The notes: generated by a model not told the origin, from the letters alone. Positions 8,517 to 17,931 are shown, numbered from the stretch's first letter. The stretch is 64,000 bases of DNA from Croceicoccus sediminis (GCF_007570835.1 NZ_SUNC01000002.1:186001-250000), one strand, 5' to 3'. Program-made: numbers and translations.

Positions 8517-9371
8517 ATGGGCCGGAAGGGAAGATTTTCGCGCGTGACAGACAACGACCAGACCCTTGCCCGCATCGCCGACGCGCTTGAACGCATCGCC
8601 CCTGCCCCGGCAGAGGCGCAGGACCTGCTCGGCGCACCCGCCTATGGCTGGGACGGCAGGGCGCTGAGCGCGATTCCGGCGATCGACGCCCCACCGCTGG
8701 CCCTGCTGCGCGGGATCGACCGACAGCGCGACACGGTGGCCGAAAACGTCGCGCGCCATGCCGCCGGGGCCGATGCGCATGACATGTTGCTTTGGGGTTC
8801 GCGCGGGATGGGCAAGTCCGCCCTCGTCCGCGCCTCGGTAAAGGCCGCTGCGGGGGCCACAGGGCGCATCGCGCTGGTCCAGGCGGCCGGAGATGCCCTG
8901 GGCACGCTTCCCGCGCTGATGAGCGCCCTGAGAGACGCGGACCGACGGTTCCTGCTGTTCATCGACGACATCGGCTTTGGCGCAGGGCAGGAGAACGAGG
9001 CGCGCACCCTGCGATCGCTTCTGGAAGGCGGCGTCACGCCCCGCCCTGCCAACGTGCGGATCGCGGTCACTTCGAACCGCCGTGCCATCGTCTCGCGCCA
9101 CATGGCCGAACAGGACGATCCGGTGAACCCGCGCGACGCGGTCGACGACACGTTGGCGCTTGCCGACCGTTTCGGCCTGTCGATCGGCTTTCACAACTGC
9201 ACCCAGGACGACTACCTCGCCATCATCGCCGCCTATGCCGATCATTACGGCCTGGCCTGGGAACAGGCCGACGCCCTGGAATGGTCGAAGCGGCGCGGCG
9301 CACGATCGGGCCGCGTGGCACGACATTATGTCACCGAACTGGCCGGACGCGCCGGACGCGCCCTGGACTGA
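8517..9371 (+). CDS. DUF815 family AAA-type ATPase
   Basis: A predicted P-loop ATPase of 284 residues. Walker A is GSRGMGKSAL at about 94, Walker B is LLFIDDIGF at about 149, and TSNRR resembles sensor 1. Family members are widespread and of unknown function. The N-terminal ~60 residues are helical and less conserved. AGGCGGGA precedes the ATG at good spacing. It sits head to head with the Sua5-type gene and ends 12 bp before the convergent sugar dehydrogenase-like gene. Confidence 0.85.
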   Translation: MGRKGRFSRVTDNDQTLARIADALERIAPAPAEAQDLLGAPAYGWDGRALSAIPAIDAPPLALLRGIDRQRDTVAENVARHAAGADAHDMLLWGSRGMGKSALVRASVKAAAGATGRIALVQAAGDALGTLPALMSALRDADRRFLLFIDDIGFGAGQENEARTLRSLLEGGVTPRPANVRIAVTSNRRAIVSRHMAEQDDPVNPRDAVDDTLALADRFGLSIGFHNCTQDDYLAIIAAYADHYGLAWEQADALEWSKRRGARSGRVARHYVTELAGRAGRALD

Positions 9372-9383
9372 TCGGGCGAATGA

Positions 9384-10718
9384 TCAGGAACCGGTCACGC
9401 GCCAGATGATGCCGCCGGTATCGTCGCTGACCAGAAGTGCGCCAGTCTGGTCCCATTCCAGCATCGTGGGACGGCCATGGGCCTTGCCGCCGCCGTCCAT
9501 GAAGCCGGTGAGAACGGGCTTTGGCAATTCGTCCAGCGGGTTGCCGCGTTTGTCGAAGGCGACGAAGACCACGTCGTAACCCGCCGCCGGCTTCCGATTC
9601 CACGAACCGTGCCGCGCCACGAACGCGCCGTTGGCAAAGCGCGATGCCAGCGCATCGCCCTGCGCGAATTTCAGGCCCAGCGGCGCGACGTGCGCCCCCA
9701 GCGAGTATTCCGGCCAACGGACGTATTCCTGCAGATACTGCGGCATCGGCGTTTCCACACGCGGATCGTATTCGAAACGCCAGTAGATCCAGGGCCAACC
9801 GTAATTGACGCCGATCGGCACGTTGGTGAGGTAGTCGGGCGGACCGTCGCTGCCCAGCATGTCCCGCTCGTTCACAGTGGTCCACAGTTCGCCAGATTGC
9901 GGGTTGAAGGCAAGCCCGACGGGATTGCGCAGGCCCTCTGCATATATGCGGCCCTTGCCAGTCGCGATGTCGTATTCATGAATCGCAGCACGGCCCTTTT
10001 CGATGTCCATGCCCTTTTCGCCGATGTTTGAGGCCGAACCGACGCTGACGTAGATCCGCTCCCCATCGGGGGAAAGCGTGAGGTTGCGGGTCCAGTGCAA
10101 GCCGCCGCCGGGCAATTCCATCAGCTTGGTCGGCGCGGCGTCGATCTTCGTCTGACCCGGTTCATAAGGGAAGGAAACCAGCGCATCGACATTGGCGACG
10201 TAGAGCGTGCCTTCGTGCCAGACCATGCCGAATGGCGAAACCAGTCCTTCGACGAGCACGCTGGTCTGTTCAGCCACCCCGTCCTTGTCTGCGTCGCGTA
10301 ATAGCGTAATCCGGTCGGGCGATTGCACCCCTGCCCCGACCTTGGCCATGAAGTAGTTCATGACCTTTTCCTCAAGGCTGTCGTTCGGACGCTTCTGTGA
10401 ATTGGTTTCGGCGACCAGCACGTCCCCGTTGGGCAATGTGAGCATCGATCGGGGATGCGTCAGCCCCTGGGCAAAGCGCGAAACCGTCAGCCCTTCGGCG
10501 GCAACGGGCGCATCGCCATCGGTCCATCCGCTGGGTTCCACCAGCTTGACGGTCGGGATCGTTTCCGGCTGTGCCGGCGCGATGACCGGATCGGTGCCCG
10601 ATACCTCGTCCTCGGTCATTTCAGCCGGGTTGCCGATCCAGAGATAGACGATGATCCCGACGATGATCAGCACGATCAGGCCGACGAAGACGAACACGTT
10701 GCGTTTTGCAGAAGTCAT
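9384..10718 (-). CDS. PQQ-dependent sugar dehydrogenase-like protein (sorbosone dehydrogenase type)
   Basis: A beta-propeller of the soluble glucose/L-sorbosone dehydrogenase family, 444 residues, anchored by one N-terminal membrane segment at about 7-28. Typical blocks are LTHPRSMLTLPNGDVLVAE, GLHWTRNLTLSPDGERIYVSVGS, EGLRNPVGLAFNPQSGELWTT and NYGWPWIYW. The C-terminal repeat ends in GALLVSDDTGGIIWRV. The true substrate, and whether PQQ is bound, cannot be read from sequence. It probably acts in the periplasm. No PQQ-synthesis genes are in the window. Confidence 0.85.
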   Translation of the reverse strand: MTSAKRNVFVFVGLIVLIIVGIIVYLWIGNPAEMTEDEVSGTDPVIAPAQPETIPTVKLVEPSGWTDGDAPVAAEGLTVSRFAQGLTHPRSMLTLPNGDVLVAETNSQKRPNDSLEEKVMNYFMAKVGAGVQSPDRITLLRDADKDGVAEQTSVLVEGLVSPFGMVWHEGTLYVANVDALVSFPYEPGQTKIDAAPTKLMELPGGGLHWTRNLTLSPDGERIYVSVGSASNIGEKGMDIEKGRAAIHEYDIATGKGRIYAEGLRNPVGLAFNPQSGELWTTVNERDMLGSDGPPDYLTNVPIGVNYGWPWIYWRFEYDPRVETPMPQYLQEYVRWPEYSLGAHVAPLGLKFAQGDALASRFANGAFVARHGSWNRKPAAGYDVVFVAFDKRGNPLDELPKPVLTGFMDGGGKAHGRPTMLEWDQTGALLVSDDTGGIIWRVTGS

Positions 10719-10789
10719 ACGGGGTTAGATAGGACCAGCCCGTTACGCGGGCAATGGCCATGGCACCGATAGGCGGCTATGGGCGGGCC

Positions 10790-11272
10790 ATGTTCGATTT
10801 TCTCCCGACCAACCCCTCCGACAAGCGCGCCACATATGCCGAATTGGCAGAGGCCGTTTCCGCCATCACGTCCGGAGAGAGTGACCGGATCGCCAACATG
10901 GCGAACTGTGCGGCACTGATCGACGCCTTCGTGGCGGATCTGAACTGGTCGGGGTTTTACCGCGTGGTCGACGGCGAACTGGTGCTCGGACCCTTCGTGG
11001 GGCGCCCAGCGTGCATCCGCATCCCGTTCGGCAAGGGCGTCTGCGGATCGTCGGTTTCGGAAAAGCGGACCATGCGGATCGAGGACGTTCACGCCTTCCC
11101 CGGCCACATCGCCTGCGATGCGGCCAGCCGGTCCGAACTTGTCGTACCGATCTTCAAGGACGGCGAAGTCGTCGCGATCATCGATCTCGACAGCCCCACC
11201 CCGGCCCGCTTCGATGCAGAGGACCAGGCCGGGATCGAGACTGTAGCCGCGATCCTGTCCGAAAGGTTCTAG
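10790..11272 (+). CDS. msrC: Free methionine-(R)-sulfoxide reductase (GAF domain)
   Basis: It reduces free Met-R-sulfoxide in the cytoplasm. From ATG 10790 it is 160 residues and spans a single GAF domain. Cys75, Cys85 and Cys109 have exactly the spacing of the three functional cysteines of the E. coli enzyme (84, 94, 118), within GRPACIRIPFGKGVCGSS and FPGHIACDA. SELVVPI and IDLDSP are further family marks. A frame extending 12 codons upstream is less likely. It is convergent with parB, and the two stop codons share a CTAG. Confidence 0.92.
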   Translation: MFDFLPTNPSDKRATYAELAEAVSAITSGESDRIANMANCAALIDAFVADLNWSGFYRVVDGELVLGPFVGRPACIRIPFGKGVCGSSVSEKRTMRIEDVHAFPGHIACDAASRSELVVPIFKDGEVVAIIDLDSPTPARFDAEDQAGIETVAAILSERF

Positions 11273-12216
11273 ATCTCGCCGCCCGACAGGCGCTGACAAA
11301 CCAGGTCGAGCTGATCGAGCGTCTTGTAACGCACGATCACCACACCGCTGGTCGGATCGTCATCGGACTTGATCTGCACCGGCAGGCCAAGAAAATCCTC
11401 AAGATGCTTTTCGACGGCGGCGATATCGGCGTTGTCTTCGCGCGGTGGCCGGGCAGCGCGACGGCGCGGGGCTTCGCTGCCGCTGGACTTGCGAACGCGT
11501 TTTTCGACTTCGCGCACAGACAGTGCGCCGCCGGCTGCTTCCTTCGCGATCTGTTCGGCCGCATCGCAATTGATCAGCGCGCGGGCGTGACCCATCGAAA
11601 GCTCGCCCTTCTCCACCAAGGTCAGCACGCCTTCAGGCAACGTGAGCAAGCGCATCAGGTTTGCGACGTGGCTGCGCGATTTTTCGACCAGTTCGGCGAT
11701 ATCACCCTGCGACATGCCATCGCGCTCTGACAGGCGGTGATAGGCGCGCGCTTCCTCAACCGGGTTCAGGTCCTCGCGCTGAATATTCTCGATCAGGGCC
11801 AGCGCGGTCACGTCACGATCGTTCAGATCGCGAACAATCGCTGGAATTTCATGGACTTGCGCCTTCTGCGCAGCCCGCCAGCGACGCTCACCAGCGACAA
11901 GCTGGTACGTCCCGTCCTTGGCCGGGCGAACGATGACCGGCTGAATCACGCCGCGCGCCGCAATCGACTTTGCCAGGTCCTCCAGCGCACCTTCCTCGAA
12001 ATGGATGCGCGGATTTTCCGGGTGCGGTTCAATGCTGGACACTGAAAGCATCGCCAGCCCTTCCCCAACGGGCGCAGCCGGCGCTGCCTTCGCAGGCTTC
12101 GACCCAGCAGCGGCGACAGGCTCTTCCCGCCGCGTATCGCCCAGCAATGCGCCAAGCCCGCGACCCAGTGCAGCCCGCCCCTTGGGCGACGGCTTGGTCT
12201 TCGTTTCCTGGCTCAT
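11269..12216 (-). CDS. parB: Chromosome partitioning protein ParB
   Basis: A CTP-dependent DNA clamp that loads at parS sites and spreads to organise the origin region for segregation. Of 315 residues, the N-terminus has a ParA-interacting GRGLGALLG patch (18-26), the CTP-binding GERRWRAAQ box is at 109-117, an HTH follows (SQGDIAELVEKSRSHVANLMRLL), and the C-terminal part carries the dimer domain (VEKHLEDFLGLPVQIK). Its ATG overlaps the parA stop. Four parS palindromes lie 0.8-3.3 kb upstream in the same gene block. Confidence 0.97.
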   Translation of the reverse strand: MSQETKTKPSPKGRAALGRGLGALLGDTRREEPVAAAGSKPAKAAPAAPVGEGLAMLSVSSIEPHPENPRIHFEEGALEDLAKSIAARGVIQPVIVRPAKDGTYQLVAGERRWRAAQKAQVHEIPAIVRDLNDRDVTALALIENIQREDLNPVEEARAYHRLSERDGMSQGDIAELVEKSRSHVANLMRLLTLPEGVLTLVEKGELSMGHARALINCDAAEQIAKEAAGGALSVREVEKRVRKSSGSEAPRRRAARPPREDNADIAAVEKHLEDFLGLPVQIKSDDDPTSGVVIVRYKTLDQLDLVCQRLSGGEI

Positions 12217-12986
12217 GCGGCTTTCCTCTTTTCGGGCAGACGACCGATCAATTCACGTGCCAAATCCATGTAGGCCCGCGATCCGGTGCAATTGTGGTCG
12301 TATACGATGGCGGGCAATCCGTGGCTGGGCGCCTCGGACAGGCGGACGTTTCGGGGAACGACCGATTCGAAGACCAGCTTGCCCAGAACATTGCGCACGT
12401 CGTCCGAAACCTGGTCGGTCAGGCGATTACGACGATCGTACATGGTGAGCGCGATACCCACGATTGCCAGCTCAGGATTGAAGCGCTGCTGCACCTGCTC
12501 CACCGTATTGAGCAGCTGGCTCAAGCCTTCCAGCGCATAGAATTCGCACTGTAGCGGCACCAAAAGCCGATCCGCGGCGGTCAGCGCGTTGAGCGTCAGC
12601 AGCCCCAGCGACGGCGGACAATCGATGAAGCATATATCGTGATGCGCTTCGGCCAATCCCGCGCGCAGACGGCCGGTGCGGTCATGCATCTCGACAAGTT
12701 CGATCTCGGCACCCGAAAGATCGACCGTAGCGGGAATCAGGTCAAGATCGGGAATCTGCGTGGGTACGACACATTCGGTCATTGGCAAGCCATCGACAAG
12801 GAGATCGTAGCTCGATTTGACACGCTGTTCGCGTTCGACGCCCAGCCCTGTCGAGGCATTGCCCTGTGGATCGAGATCGACAAGCAGCGTGCGCCATCCG
12901 ATGGCCGCAAATGCGGTTGCAAGGTTCACGGCGCTGGTCGTCTTGCCAACCCCGCCTTTCTGATTGGCTACCGCTATCGTGATCAT
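12213..12986 (-). CDS. parA: Chromosome partitioning ATPase ParA
   Basis: The Walker-type ATPase of the ParABS system, whose DNA-bound gradient moves ParB-parS complexes. From ATG 12986 it is 257 residues. The protein begins MITIAVANQKGGVGKTT, with the deviant Walker A lysine (Lys10) and core P-loop Lys15, and later has DLDPQGN and CFIDCPPSLG. An in-frame extension 51 codons upstream overlaps rsmG and is rejected. It is coupled to parB by a four-base overlap and lies 14 bp after rsmG. Confidence 0.97.
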   Translation of the reverse strand: MITIAVANQKGGVGKTTSAVNLATAFAAIGWRTLLVDLDPQGNASTGLGVEREQRVKSSYDLLVDGLPMTECVVPTQIPDLDLIPATVDLSGAEIELVEMHDRTGRLRAGLAEAHHDICFIDCPPSLGLLTLNALTAADRLLVPLQCEFYALEGLSQLLNTVEQVQQRFNPELAIVGIALTMYDRRNRLTDQVSDDVRNVLGKLVFESVVPRNVRLSEAPSHGLPAIVYDHNCTGSRAYMDLARELIGRLPEKRKAA

Positions 12987-13000
12987 GCGAATCCTCGCTT

Positions 13001-13633
13001 CTATTTGGGACCGAGCAATTTCCCGATAATGATGCCCGATTGCGGATCGGTTACCGACTGTTCCACGTGGAACATATGTCGCCAGCCTTTTAGATCTTCC
13101 AATTCCTGCTTTGCCGAGCGCCCTTTCGGCAAGAGCCATTCGGTAGCCTTTGTGGAAAAGGCGGCGGATAGCCTGAGCAAACGTGGTAAAGGCGCAAAGG
13201 CACGTGCGCTAATTGCATCGTATTTCGTATCCGGAAGTTGAGATACGTTCGCGGTGACGATGTCGACATTGTCGAGTCGCATGGCGTCGGCCGCCCTTTG
13301 CAACCACTCGGTCCGCAGCGGGCGCTGCTCGGCAAGAGTGAAATGACAGGATTGCATTAGCGCCGCACAAACCAACCCGGGAAAGCCAGCGCCTGTGCCT
13401 AGGTCAAGCCAAGTACCTGTTTCACGTGGAACATGAGTGAGCAATTGTGCGCTATCGACAATGTGGCGCGACCACGCGAAAGGCACCGTGCCCTTGGCGA
13501 TCAAATTCTGTTTCTCGGTTTCAAGGACCAACAAGGAGAGCAATGTCTCTAAGCGGTCCAGGTCATCATCCGACGCCCCCACCCTCTTCCGCAGCCAGTC
13601 CTTCGACCAGACCTCGTCGTCGGAGTTGAACAT
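13001..13633 (-). CDS. rsmG: 16S rRNA (guanine527-N7) methyltransferase RsmG
   Basis: It methylates G527 of 16S rRNA, near the decoding site, using SAM. This 210-residue protein has the SAM-binding WLDLGTGAGFPGLV at about 70-83 and the SARAFAPLPRLL block. Two parS palindromes lie inside the gene; one encodes MFHVEQ near the C-terminus and the other HVPRET near the SAM motif. It begins directly after the mnmG stop codon with no spacer. Confidence 0.96.
   Translation of the reverse strand: MFNSDDEVWSKDWLRKRVGASDDDLDRLETLLSLLVLETEKQNLIAKGTVPFAWSRHIVDSAQLLTHVPRETGTWLDLGTGAGFPGLVCAALMQSCHFTLAEQRPLRTEWLQRAADAMRLDNVDIVTANVSQLPDTKYDAISARAFAPLPRLLRLSAAFSTKATEWLLPKGRSAKQELEDLKGWRHMFHVEQSVTDPQSGIIIGKLLGPK
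13059..13074. promoter_or_regulatory. parS site 1 (in rsmG)
   Basis: The 16-base perfect palindrome TGTTCCACGTGGAACA matches the bacterial parS consensus TGTTNCACGTGNAACA. It lies near the 3' end of rsmG. Confidence 0.93.
13418..13433. promoter_or_regulatory. parS site 2 (in rsmG)
   Basis: TGTTTCACGTGGAACA matches the parS consensus with one asymmetric position. It lies within the rsmG coding sequence, 359 bp from site 1. Confidence 0.92.
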
Positions 13634-15484
13634 TCAGGCAGCCTCACTCGCTCTACGGCGGGCATGAACCAGAAGCGCTGATAGTGCCGCCGGGGTGATC
13701 CCGGCGATGCGCCCTGCCGCTGCAAGACTGTCTGGCCTCGCACTGACCAGGCGCTCGACCATTTCACGGGAAAGCCCCGGAATCTCGGCATAAGGGAAAT
13801 CGGGCGCCAGATGTAGGGATTCGCTAGCGCGCAGGTCGCGCAGCTCCGCTTCTTGCCGCGCGAGATACGGGGCATAGCGCGCGTCCTCGACCATCTCTTC
13901 CAAGAGGTCAGCGTCAAGGTTAGTCGCGTCGATCAGGCTTTCCGCCGAGGCCGCCACGCTGTCGAACCGCAACCAATCGGACAGGGGCACTGATGGCAGA
14001 TCGCGGCGAACGTCGATGCCTCGCTCGACCAGCTGGGTCCCACTCCACGTTTTTTGGAAAGCATCGGCAAGTGTTCCACGTGAAACATCACGACTTACCA
14101 ACCACGCCTTCCGCTCTGCGCCAAGACATCCAACTTCCGCAGCAATCGGCGACAGTCGTGTCGCGGCATTGCTGGCGCGGAGCCGTAACCGATATTCGGC
14201 CCTCGCCGTGAGCATACGATACGGCTCACTCACACCGTGTAGGGTCAGATCGTCGATCATCACGGCCATGTAGCTATTCGCGCGGTCTATCGCCGGTCCG
14301 GCCTTGCCCAGCACTGCACAAGCAGCTTCCAGCCCGGCAATCAGCCCTTGTGCCGCTGCTTCCTCGTAACCTGTGGTGCCGTTGATCTGACCGGCACAGT
14401 AGAAGCCGGGAATGCCCTGCAGCTCCAACGAACGGTGCAAGCAGCGTGGATCCACGTGATCGTATTCCACGGCGTAACCTGGCACCGCCATCTCGACGTT
14501 CTCAAGCCCTTCGATCGTCCGAAGAAAGGCCAGCTGAATGTCTGTCGGCAGTGACGTGCTGATGCCGTTGGGATAGATCAGGTGCGTGTCCAGACCTTCC
14601 GGCTCAAGGAAGATCTGGTGGCTGTCACGGTCGGCGAAGCGGAAAATCTTGTCCTCGATCGACGGGCAATAACGCGGACCACGAGCATCGATCGCCCCGC
14701 TGAACAACGGAGAGCGGTTCAGACCACCCCTGATGATGTCGTGTGTTTCAGCCGTCGTGCGGGTTATCGAGCAGAATACCTGAGGATTGGCCCGCCGACG
14801 CGTCAGGGGCGACATCGTCCAATGATCGGCATCCGAGGGTTGTTCCTCCAGCCGCGCCCAATCAATGGTTCTGCCATCAAGGCGCGGCGGCGTGCCGGTC
14901 TTGAGTCTTGCCATGGGCAAGTCAGCTTCGCGAAGTTGTTCGGCTAACCTGAGAGCGCCGGCCTCCCCAATCCGACCGCCTTCGAACACTTCCTCCCCCC
15001 GGAAGAGACGTCCGCCGAGGAAAGTGCCGGTGCACAAAACCACGGCGTTTGCCGCGATTTCCATGCCATCGCCCAGGACGACGCCCCTCGCCCGACCGCC
15101 TTCCAGCCGGAGAGCAGCAACCTCACCCTCGATTTCCTCAAGGCCATCCTGGGCCGCGATCATCGTCTGGATCGCACGGCGAAAGAGATTTCGGTCAGCC
15201 TGCACACGTGGACCGTGAACTGCGCTGCCCTTCGACCGGTTCAACATGCGATAATGGATCGCAGCCGCATCCGCCGCGCGGGCAATCAATCCATCGAATG
15301 CATCGACTTCGCGGACGAGGTGCCCCTTACCCAAACCGCCAATCGCAGGGTTGCAGGACATCGCTCCGGTCTTTGAACGGTCAAACGTCACCAGCGCCGT
15401 ACGCGCACCTGCGCGAGCCGCGGCGGCCGCTGCCTCGCAACCGGCGTGCCCTCCGCCTACGATGATGACATCGAATTCTCGCAT
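13634..15484 (-). CDS. mnmG: tRNA uridine 5-carboxymethylaminomethyl modification enzyme MnmG (GidA)
   Basis: This FAD enzyme works with MnmE to install cmnm5 groups at the wobble uridine (U34) of certain tRNAs. It is 616 residues. The N-terminal FAD motif is [11 protein letters not shown] (8-18); the GidA signatures [23 protein letters not shown] and [18 protein letters not shown] are present, and the C-terminal helical domain includes REMVERL. It lies between mnmE (upstream) and rsmG in the conserved order. One parS lies inside, encoding DVSRGT, and another lies just upstream of the start codon. Confidence 0.97.
   Translation of the reverse strand: MREFDVIIVGGGHAGCEAAAAAARAGARTALVTFDRSKTGAMSCNPAIGGLGKGHLVREVDAFDGLIARAADAAAIHYRMLNRSKGSAVHGPRVQADRNLFRRAIQTMIAAQDGLEEIEGEVAALRLEGGRARGVVLGDGMEIAANAVVLCTGTFLGGRLFRGEEVFEGGRIGEAGALRLAEQLREADLPMARLKTGTPPRLDGRTIDWARLEEQPSDADHWTMSPLTRRRANPQVFCSITRTTAETHDIIRGGLNRSPLFSGAIDARGPRYCPSIEDKIFRFADRDSHQIFLEPEGLDTHLIYPNGISTSLPTDIQLAFLRTIEGLENVEMAVPGYAVEYDHVDPRCLHRSLELQGIPGFYCAGQINGTTGYEEAAAQGLIAGLEAACAVLGKAGPAIDRANSYMAVMIDDLTLHGVSEPYRMLTARAEYRLRLRASNAATRLSPIAAEVGCLGAERKAWLVSRDVSRGTLADAFQKTWSGTQLVERGIDVRRDLPSVPLSDWLRFDSVAASAESLIDATNLDADLLEEMVEDARYAPYLARQEAELRDLRASESLHLAPDFPYAEIPGLSREMVERLVSARPDSLAAAGRIAGITPAALSALLVHARRRASEAA
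14072..14087. promoter_or_regulatory. parS site 3 (in mnmG)
   Basis: TGTTCCACGTGAAACA matches the parS consensus. It lies in the 3' third of mnmG. Confidence 0.92.
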
Positions 15485-15529
15485 AGCTGCCCTCTAGAGC
15501 CGCTACTCGATCAGGTCAAAGAGAGAAGA

Positions 15530-15545
15530 TGTTCCACGTGGAACA
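15530..15545. promoter_or_regulatory. parS site 4 (between mnmE and mnmG)
   Basis: The perfect palindrome TGTTCCACGTGGAACA fills part of the 61-bp gap, abutting the mnmE stop codon. It is the parS closest to the proposed origin, about 5.5 kb away. Confidence 0.93.
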
Positions 15546-16829
15546 TCACTTTCCAATACAGAACCGTCCGAACAGCGCGTCTAGCATATCCTCTGTCGCT
15601 GCTCGCCCTGTCAGCCGGTCAAAAGCCACTCTGGCCCTTCGCAGGTGTTCGGCGACGATCAGCATGTCCGTTTCAAAAGCAGCATCGGATATCGCTCCAC
15701 GCGCATCGGACAATAACCCACGCTGATGTCGGGCCAGCGCGACCTGCCCGGGCTTTGGCATGGCGCCCCGCGCATGAGCGATCAGATCATCGCGAAGCGC
15801 GCCAACACCCTCCCCCGTAACCGAAGAGAGCCGGTGCCGTGGATGCACTTTTCCGGCATGACCGGGCGCGTCGATCATGGTCTCGATCTCCCAAGCGCCA
15901 TCCGGCCCCTCACCTTCCAACCCGAGCCAAAGCACCAGGTCCGCCTTCGCCAGTTCTCCGCGCGCGCGTTCGATGCCGATCTGTTCGATCCGATCGTCGG
16001 TCTCTACGCGAAGGCCCGCCGTATCGGTGAAAGTGAACGGCACACCGCCAAGTCCGACGGACCGGCTCAAAACATCGCGTGTCGTGCCCGCAATCGGGGT
16101 CGCTATCGCCGCCTCTTCCTCTAACAAAGCATTGAAAAGACTGCTCTTTCCGCTATTAGGCGGACCGCCGATCACGACGCGATAGCCTTCCTTCAGGACT
16201 TCCGCCCTCGGCACATCAAGCCATTGAGAAAGATCGGCTGAAAGCTTCTGGCAAGATGCTGCAAAGCCGGGCGAAAGGTCCGCCACATCGTCCTCGTCGG
16301 CAAAATCCAGATTGCTTTCAACCTCGGCGGCCAACGAGAGAAGCGCGTCCCGCCACTCCCCCACTTGCCGTGACAAGACCCCCCCTGCCAGGGCCTGAGC
16401 ATTACGCCGCTGCAATTCGGTATCGGCAGCCAAAAGGTCCGCAAGACCTTCCGCCTCGGAAAGGTCCATTCGGCCGTTTGCAAAGGCGCGGCGGGTGAAC
16501 TCCCCCGGCTCTGCATGGCGCAGCCCCTCAATCCCCGACAGCGCCTCTTCGATTGCGGAAATGATCGCACGCCCGCCGTGGAGATGCAATTCGGCGCAGT
16601 CCTCCCCGGTCGCACTGGCGGGGCCGGGCATGAACAGCACAAGCGCCCGATCCAGCAGAACGCCGTCAGAAGGCCAGCGCAAGGACCGCAAGGCCGCCTT
16701 ACGCTCTGCCGGGACCGATCCGCCCAATATCTCGAGCGCGCGCCTGCATGCCGGTCCACTCAGGCGGATGACGGCTATGGCCGCGGGCGGACTGCCGCTG
16801 GAAAGGGCAAAGATCGTATCGCCGCCCAT
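15546..16829 (-). CDS. mnmE: tRNA modification GTPase MnmE (TrmE)
   Basis: A GTPase that partners MnmG in wobble-uridine modification. It has 427 residues: an N-terminal formyl-THF-binding domain (FALSSGSPPAAIAVIRLSG, LHLHGGRAII), a helical middle, an inserted G domain with P-loop GPPNSGKSSL at about 222, and the switch IAGTTRD. The C-terminus ends FCIGK, the conserved catalytic cysteine motif. It is the first gene of the mnmE-mnmG-rsmG-parA-parB series; the DUF6489 gene lies 30 bp upstream on the same strand. Confidence 0.96.
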   Translation of the reverse strand: MGGDTIFALSSGSPPAAIAVIRLSGPACRRALEILGGSVPAERKAALRSLRWPSDGVLLDRALVLFMPGPASATGEDCAELHLHGGRAIISAIEEALSGIEGLRHAEPGEFTRRAFANGRMDLSEAEGLADLLAADTELQRRNAQALAGGVLSRQVGEWRDALLSLAAEVESNLDFADEDDVADLSPGFAASCQKLSADLSQWLDVPRAEVLKEGYRVVIGGPPNSGKSSLFNALLEEEAAIATPIAGTTRDVLSRSVGLGGVPFTFTDTAGLRVETDDRIEQIGIERARGELAKADLVLWLGLEGEGPDGAWEIETMIDAPGHAGKVHPRHRLSSVTGEGVGALRDDLIAHARGAMPKPGQVALARHQRGLLSDARGAISDAAFETDMLIVAEHLRRARVAFDRLTGRAATEDMLDALFGRFCIGK

Positions 16830-16859
16830 CTGCGGCCAAATCCCTTGATTGGTAAAAGA

Positions 16860-17114
16860 TCAGCTCTTCTTCGGCGACGAACCGAAAGCCGCCTTTGTCC
16901 CGCTTTCCATGATCTGCTGGAACATGCGCAGGCCCATTTCGCCCATCGGGGCAAAGCCCTTGATGAGGTCCTGGACCTGATCGATGCTTCCCGCGCCTTT
17001 CATCGCGTTGACAAGGCTGTCGACATAGACGTCGTTGGCGCGCGATACATCGGGCAGGCCCATGAAGCGGCGCGCTTCTTCCGGGGTGCACTCGATCTCG
17101 ACATTCACTTTCAT
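16860..17114 (-). CDS. DUF6489 family protein
   Basis: An 84-residue acidic, helical protein (MKVNVEIECTPEEARRFMGLPDVS at the start, then an amphipathic region and a Ser/Lys tail). It matches a small family that I recall as DUF6489, found mainly in sphingomonads and with no assigned function. It lies directly upstream of mnmE on the same strand and is divergent from the dienelactone hydrolase gene. Confidence 0.75.
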   Translation of the reverse strand: MKVNVEIECTPEEARRFMGLPDVSRANDVYVDSLVNAMKGAGSIDQVQDLIKGFAPMGEMGLRMFQQIMESGTKAAFGSSPKKS

Positions 17115-17232
17115 CGCTCGTTCCCCTTCGTCCGAAACGCCCGTTACAGCGACAAGCTGTCATACGGCCTTGGCAAAGTCCAATACCGCGCCATATCCCC
17201 ACAGGGAAACGCAAAAATATCAGGAGACGACG

Positions 17233-17931
17233 ATGGCCTTCAATACAACGATCGAAACGCTAGGCGATGATGAAAGCTTCGGCGCCTATATCGCCCGACC
17301 CGAAGGCACACCGCGGGCCGCGATCATCGTCATTCAGGAAATCTTCGGCGTGAACGAAGGCATCCGCAAGAAGTGCGACAAGCTGGCGACCGAGGGTTAC
17401 CTGGCCGTCGCGCCGGACCTGTTCTGGCGGATCGAGCCGGGTGTCGCGCTTGATCCCGATGTCGAAAGCGACTTTCAGAAGGCGCTGGATTATATGGGCA
17501 AGAACAACCCGGACAAGAACGTGCAGGATATCGAGGCGACGATCGACTTCATCCGCCAGAAGGAAGGCGTCGCAAAGGTCGGGTGCGTCGGATACTGTCT
17601 TGGCGGAAAGCTCGCCTACATGACCGCGGCGCGCACCGATATCGATGCCAGCGTCGGGTATTACGGCGTGATGATCGACCAGATGCTCAATGAATCCCAC
17701 GCCATCGCCCATCCGCTGATGCTGCATATCCCGACCGAAGATGGCTTCGTCTCACCCGAAGCGCAGACCAAGATGCATGAAGGGCTGGACGATCACCCCA
17801 AGGTCACGCTTCACGATTACGAAGGGTTGGACCATGGTTTCGCAACCGAAATGGGCAAGCGGCGGAACGAGGAAGGCGCAAATCTTGCCGACAAGCGCAC
17901 GGCGGAGTTCTTTGCCGCGAACCTCGTCTAG
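17233..17931 (+). CDS. Dienelactone hydrolase family protein
   Basis: An alpha/beta hydrolase of 232 residues from ATG 17233, which has CAGGAG six bases upstream. The nucleophile Cys122 lies in GYCLGGK, the family's GxCxGG elbow, and the third triad residue is the His of GLDHGFA near the C-terminus. VIQEIFGVNEGIR is the characteristic DLH N-terminal block. DLH enzymes open dienelactones in chlorocatechol breakdown, but most chromosomal homologues have unknown ester substrates. No aromatic-degradation genes are nearby. It is convergent with rho across a shared terminator. Confidence 0.9.
   Translation: MAFNTTIETLGDDESFGAYIARPEGTPRAAIIVIQEIFGVNEGIRKKCDKLATEGYLAVAPDLFWRIEPGVALDPDVESDFQKALDYMGKNNPDKNVQDIEATIDFIRQKEGVAKVGCVGYCLGGKLAYMTAARTDIDASVGYYGVMIDQMLNESHAIAHPLMLHIPTEDGFVSPEAQTKMHEGLDDHPKVTLHDYEGLDHGFATEMGKRRNEEGANLADKRTAEFFAANLV

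Noticed and set aside
12987-13139. N-terminal extension of ParA
   Set aside because: It overlaps rsmG, and ParA proteins start close to the Walker motif, matching ATG at 12986.
15204-15214. CACACGTGGAC as a fifth parS
   Set aside because: Only the CACGTG core fits; the flanking bases do not match the palindrome.
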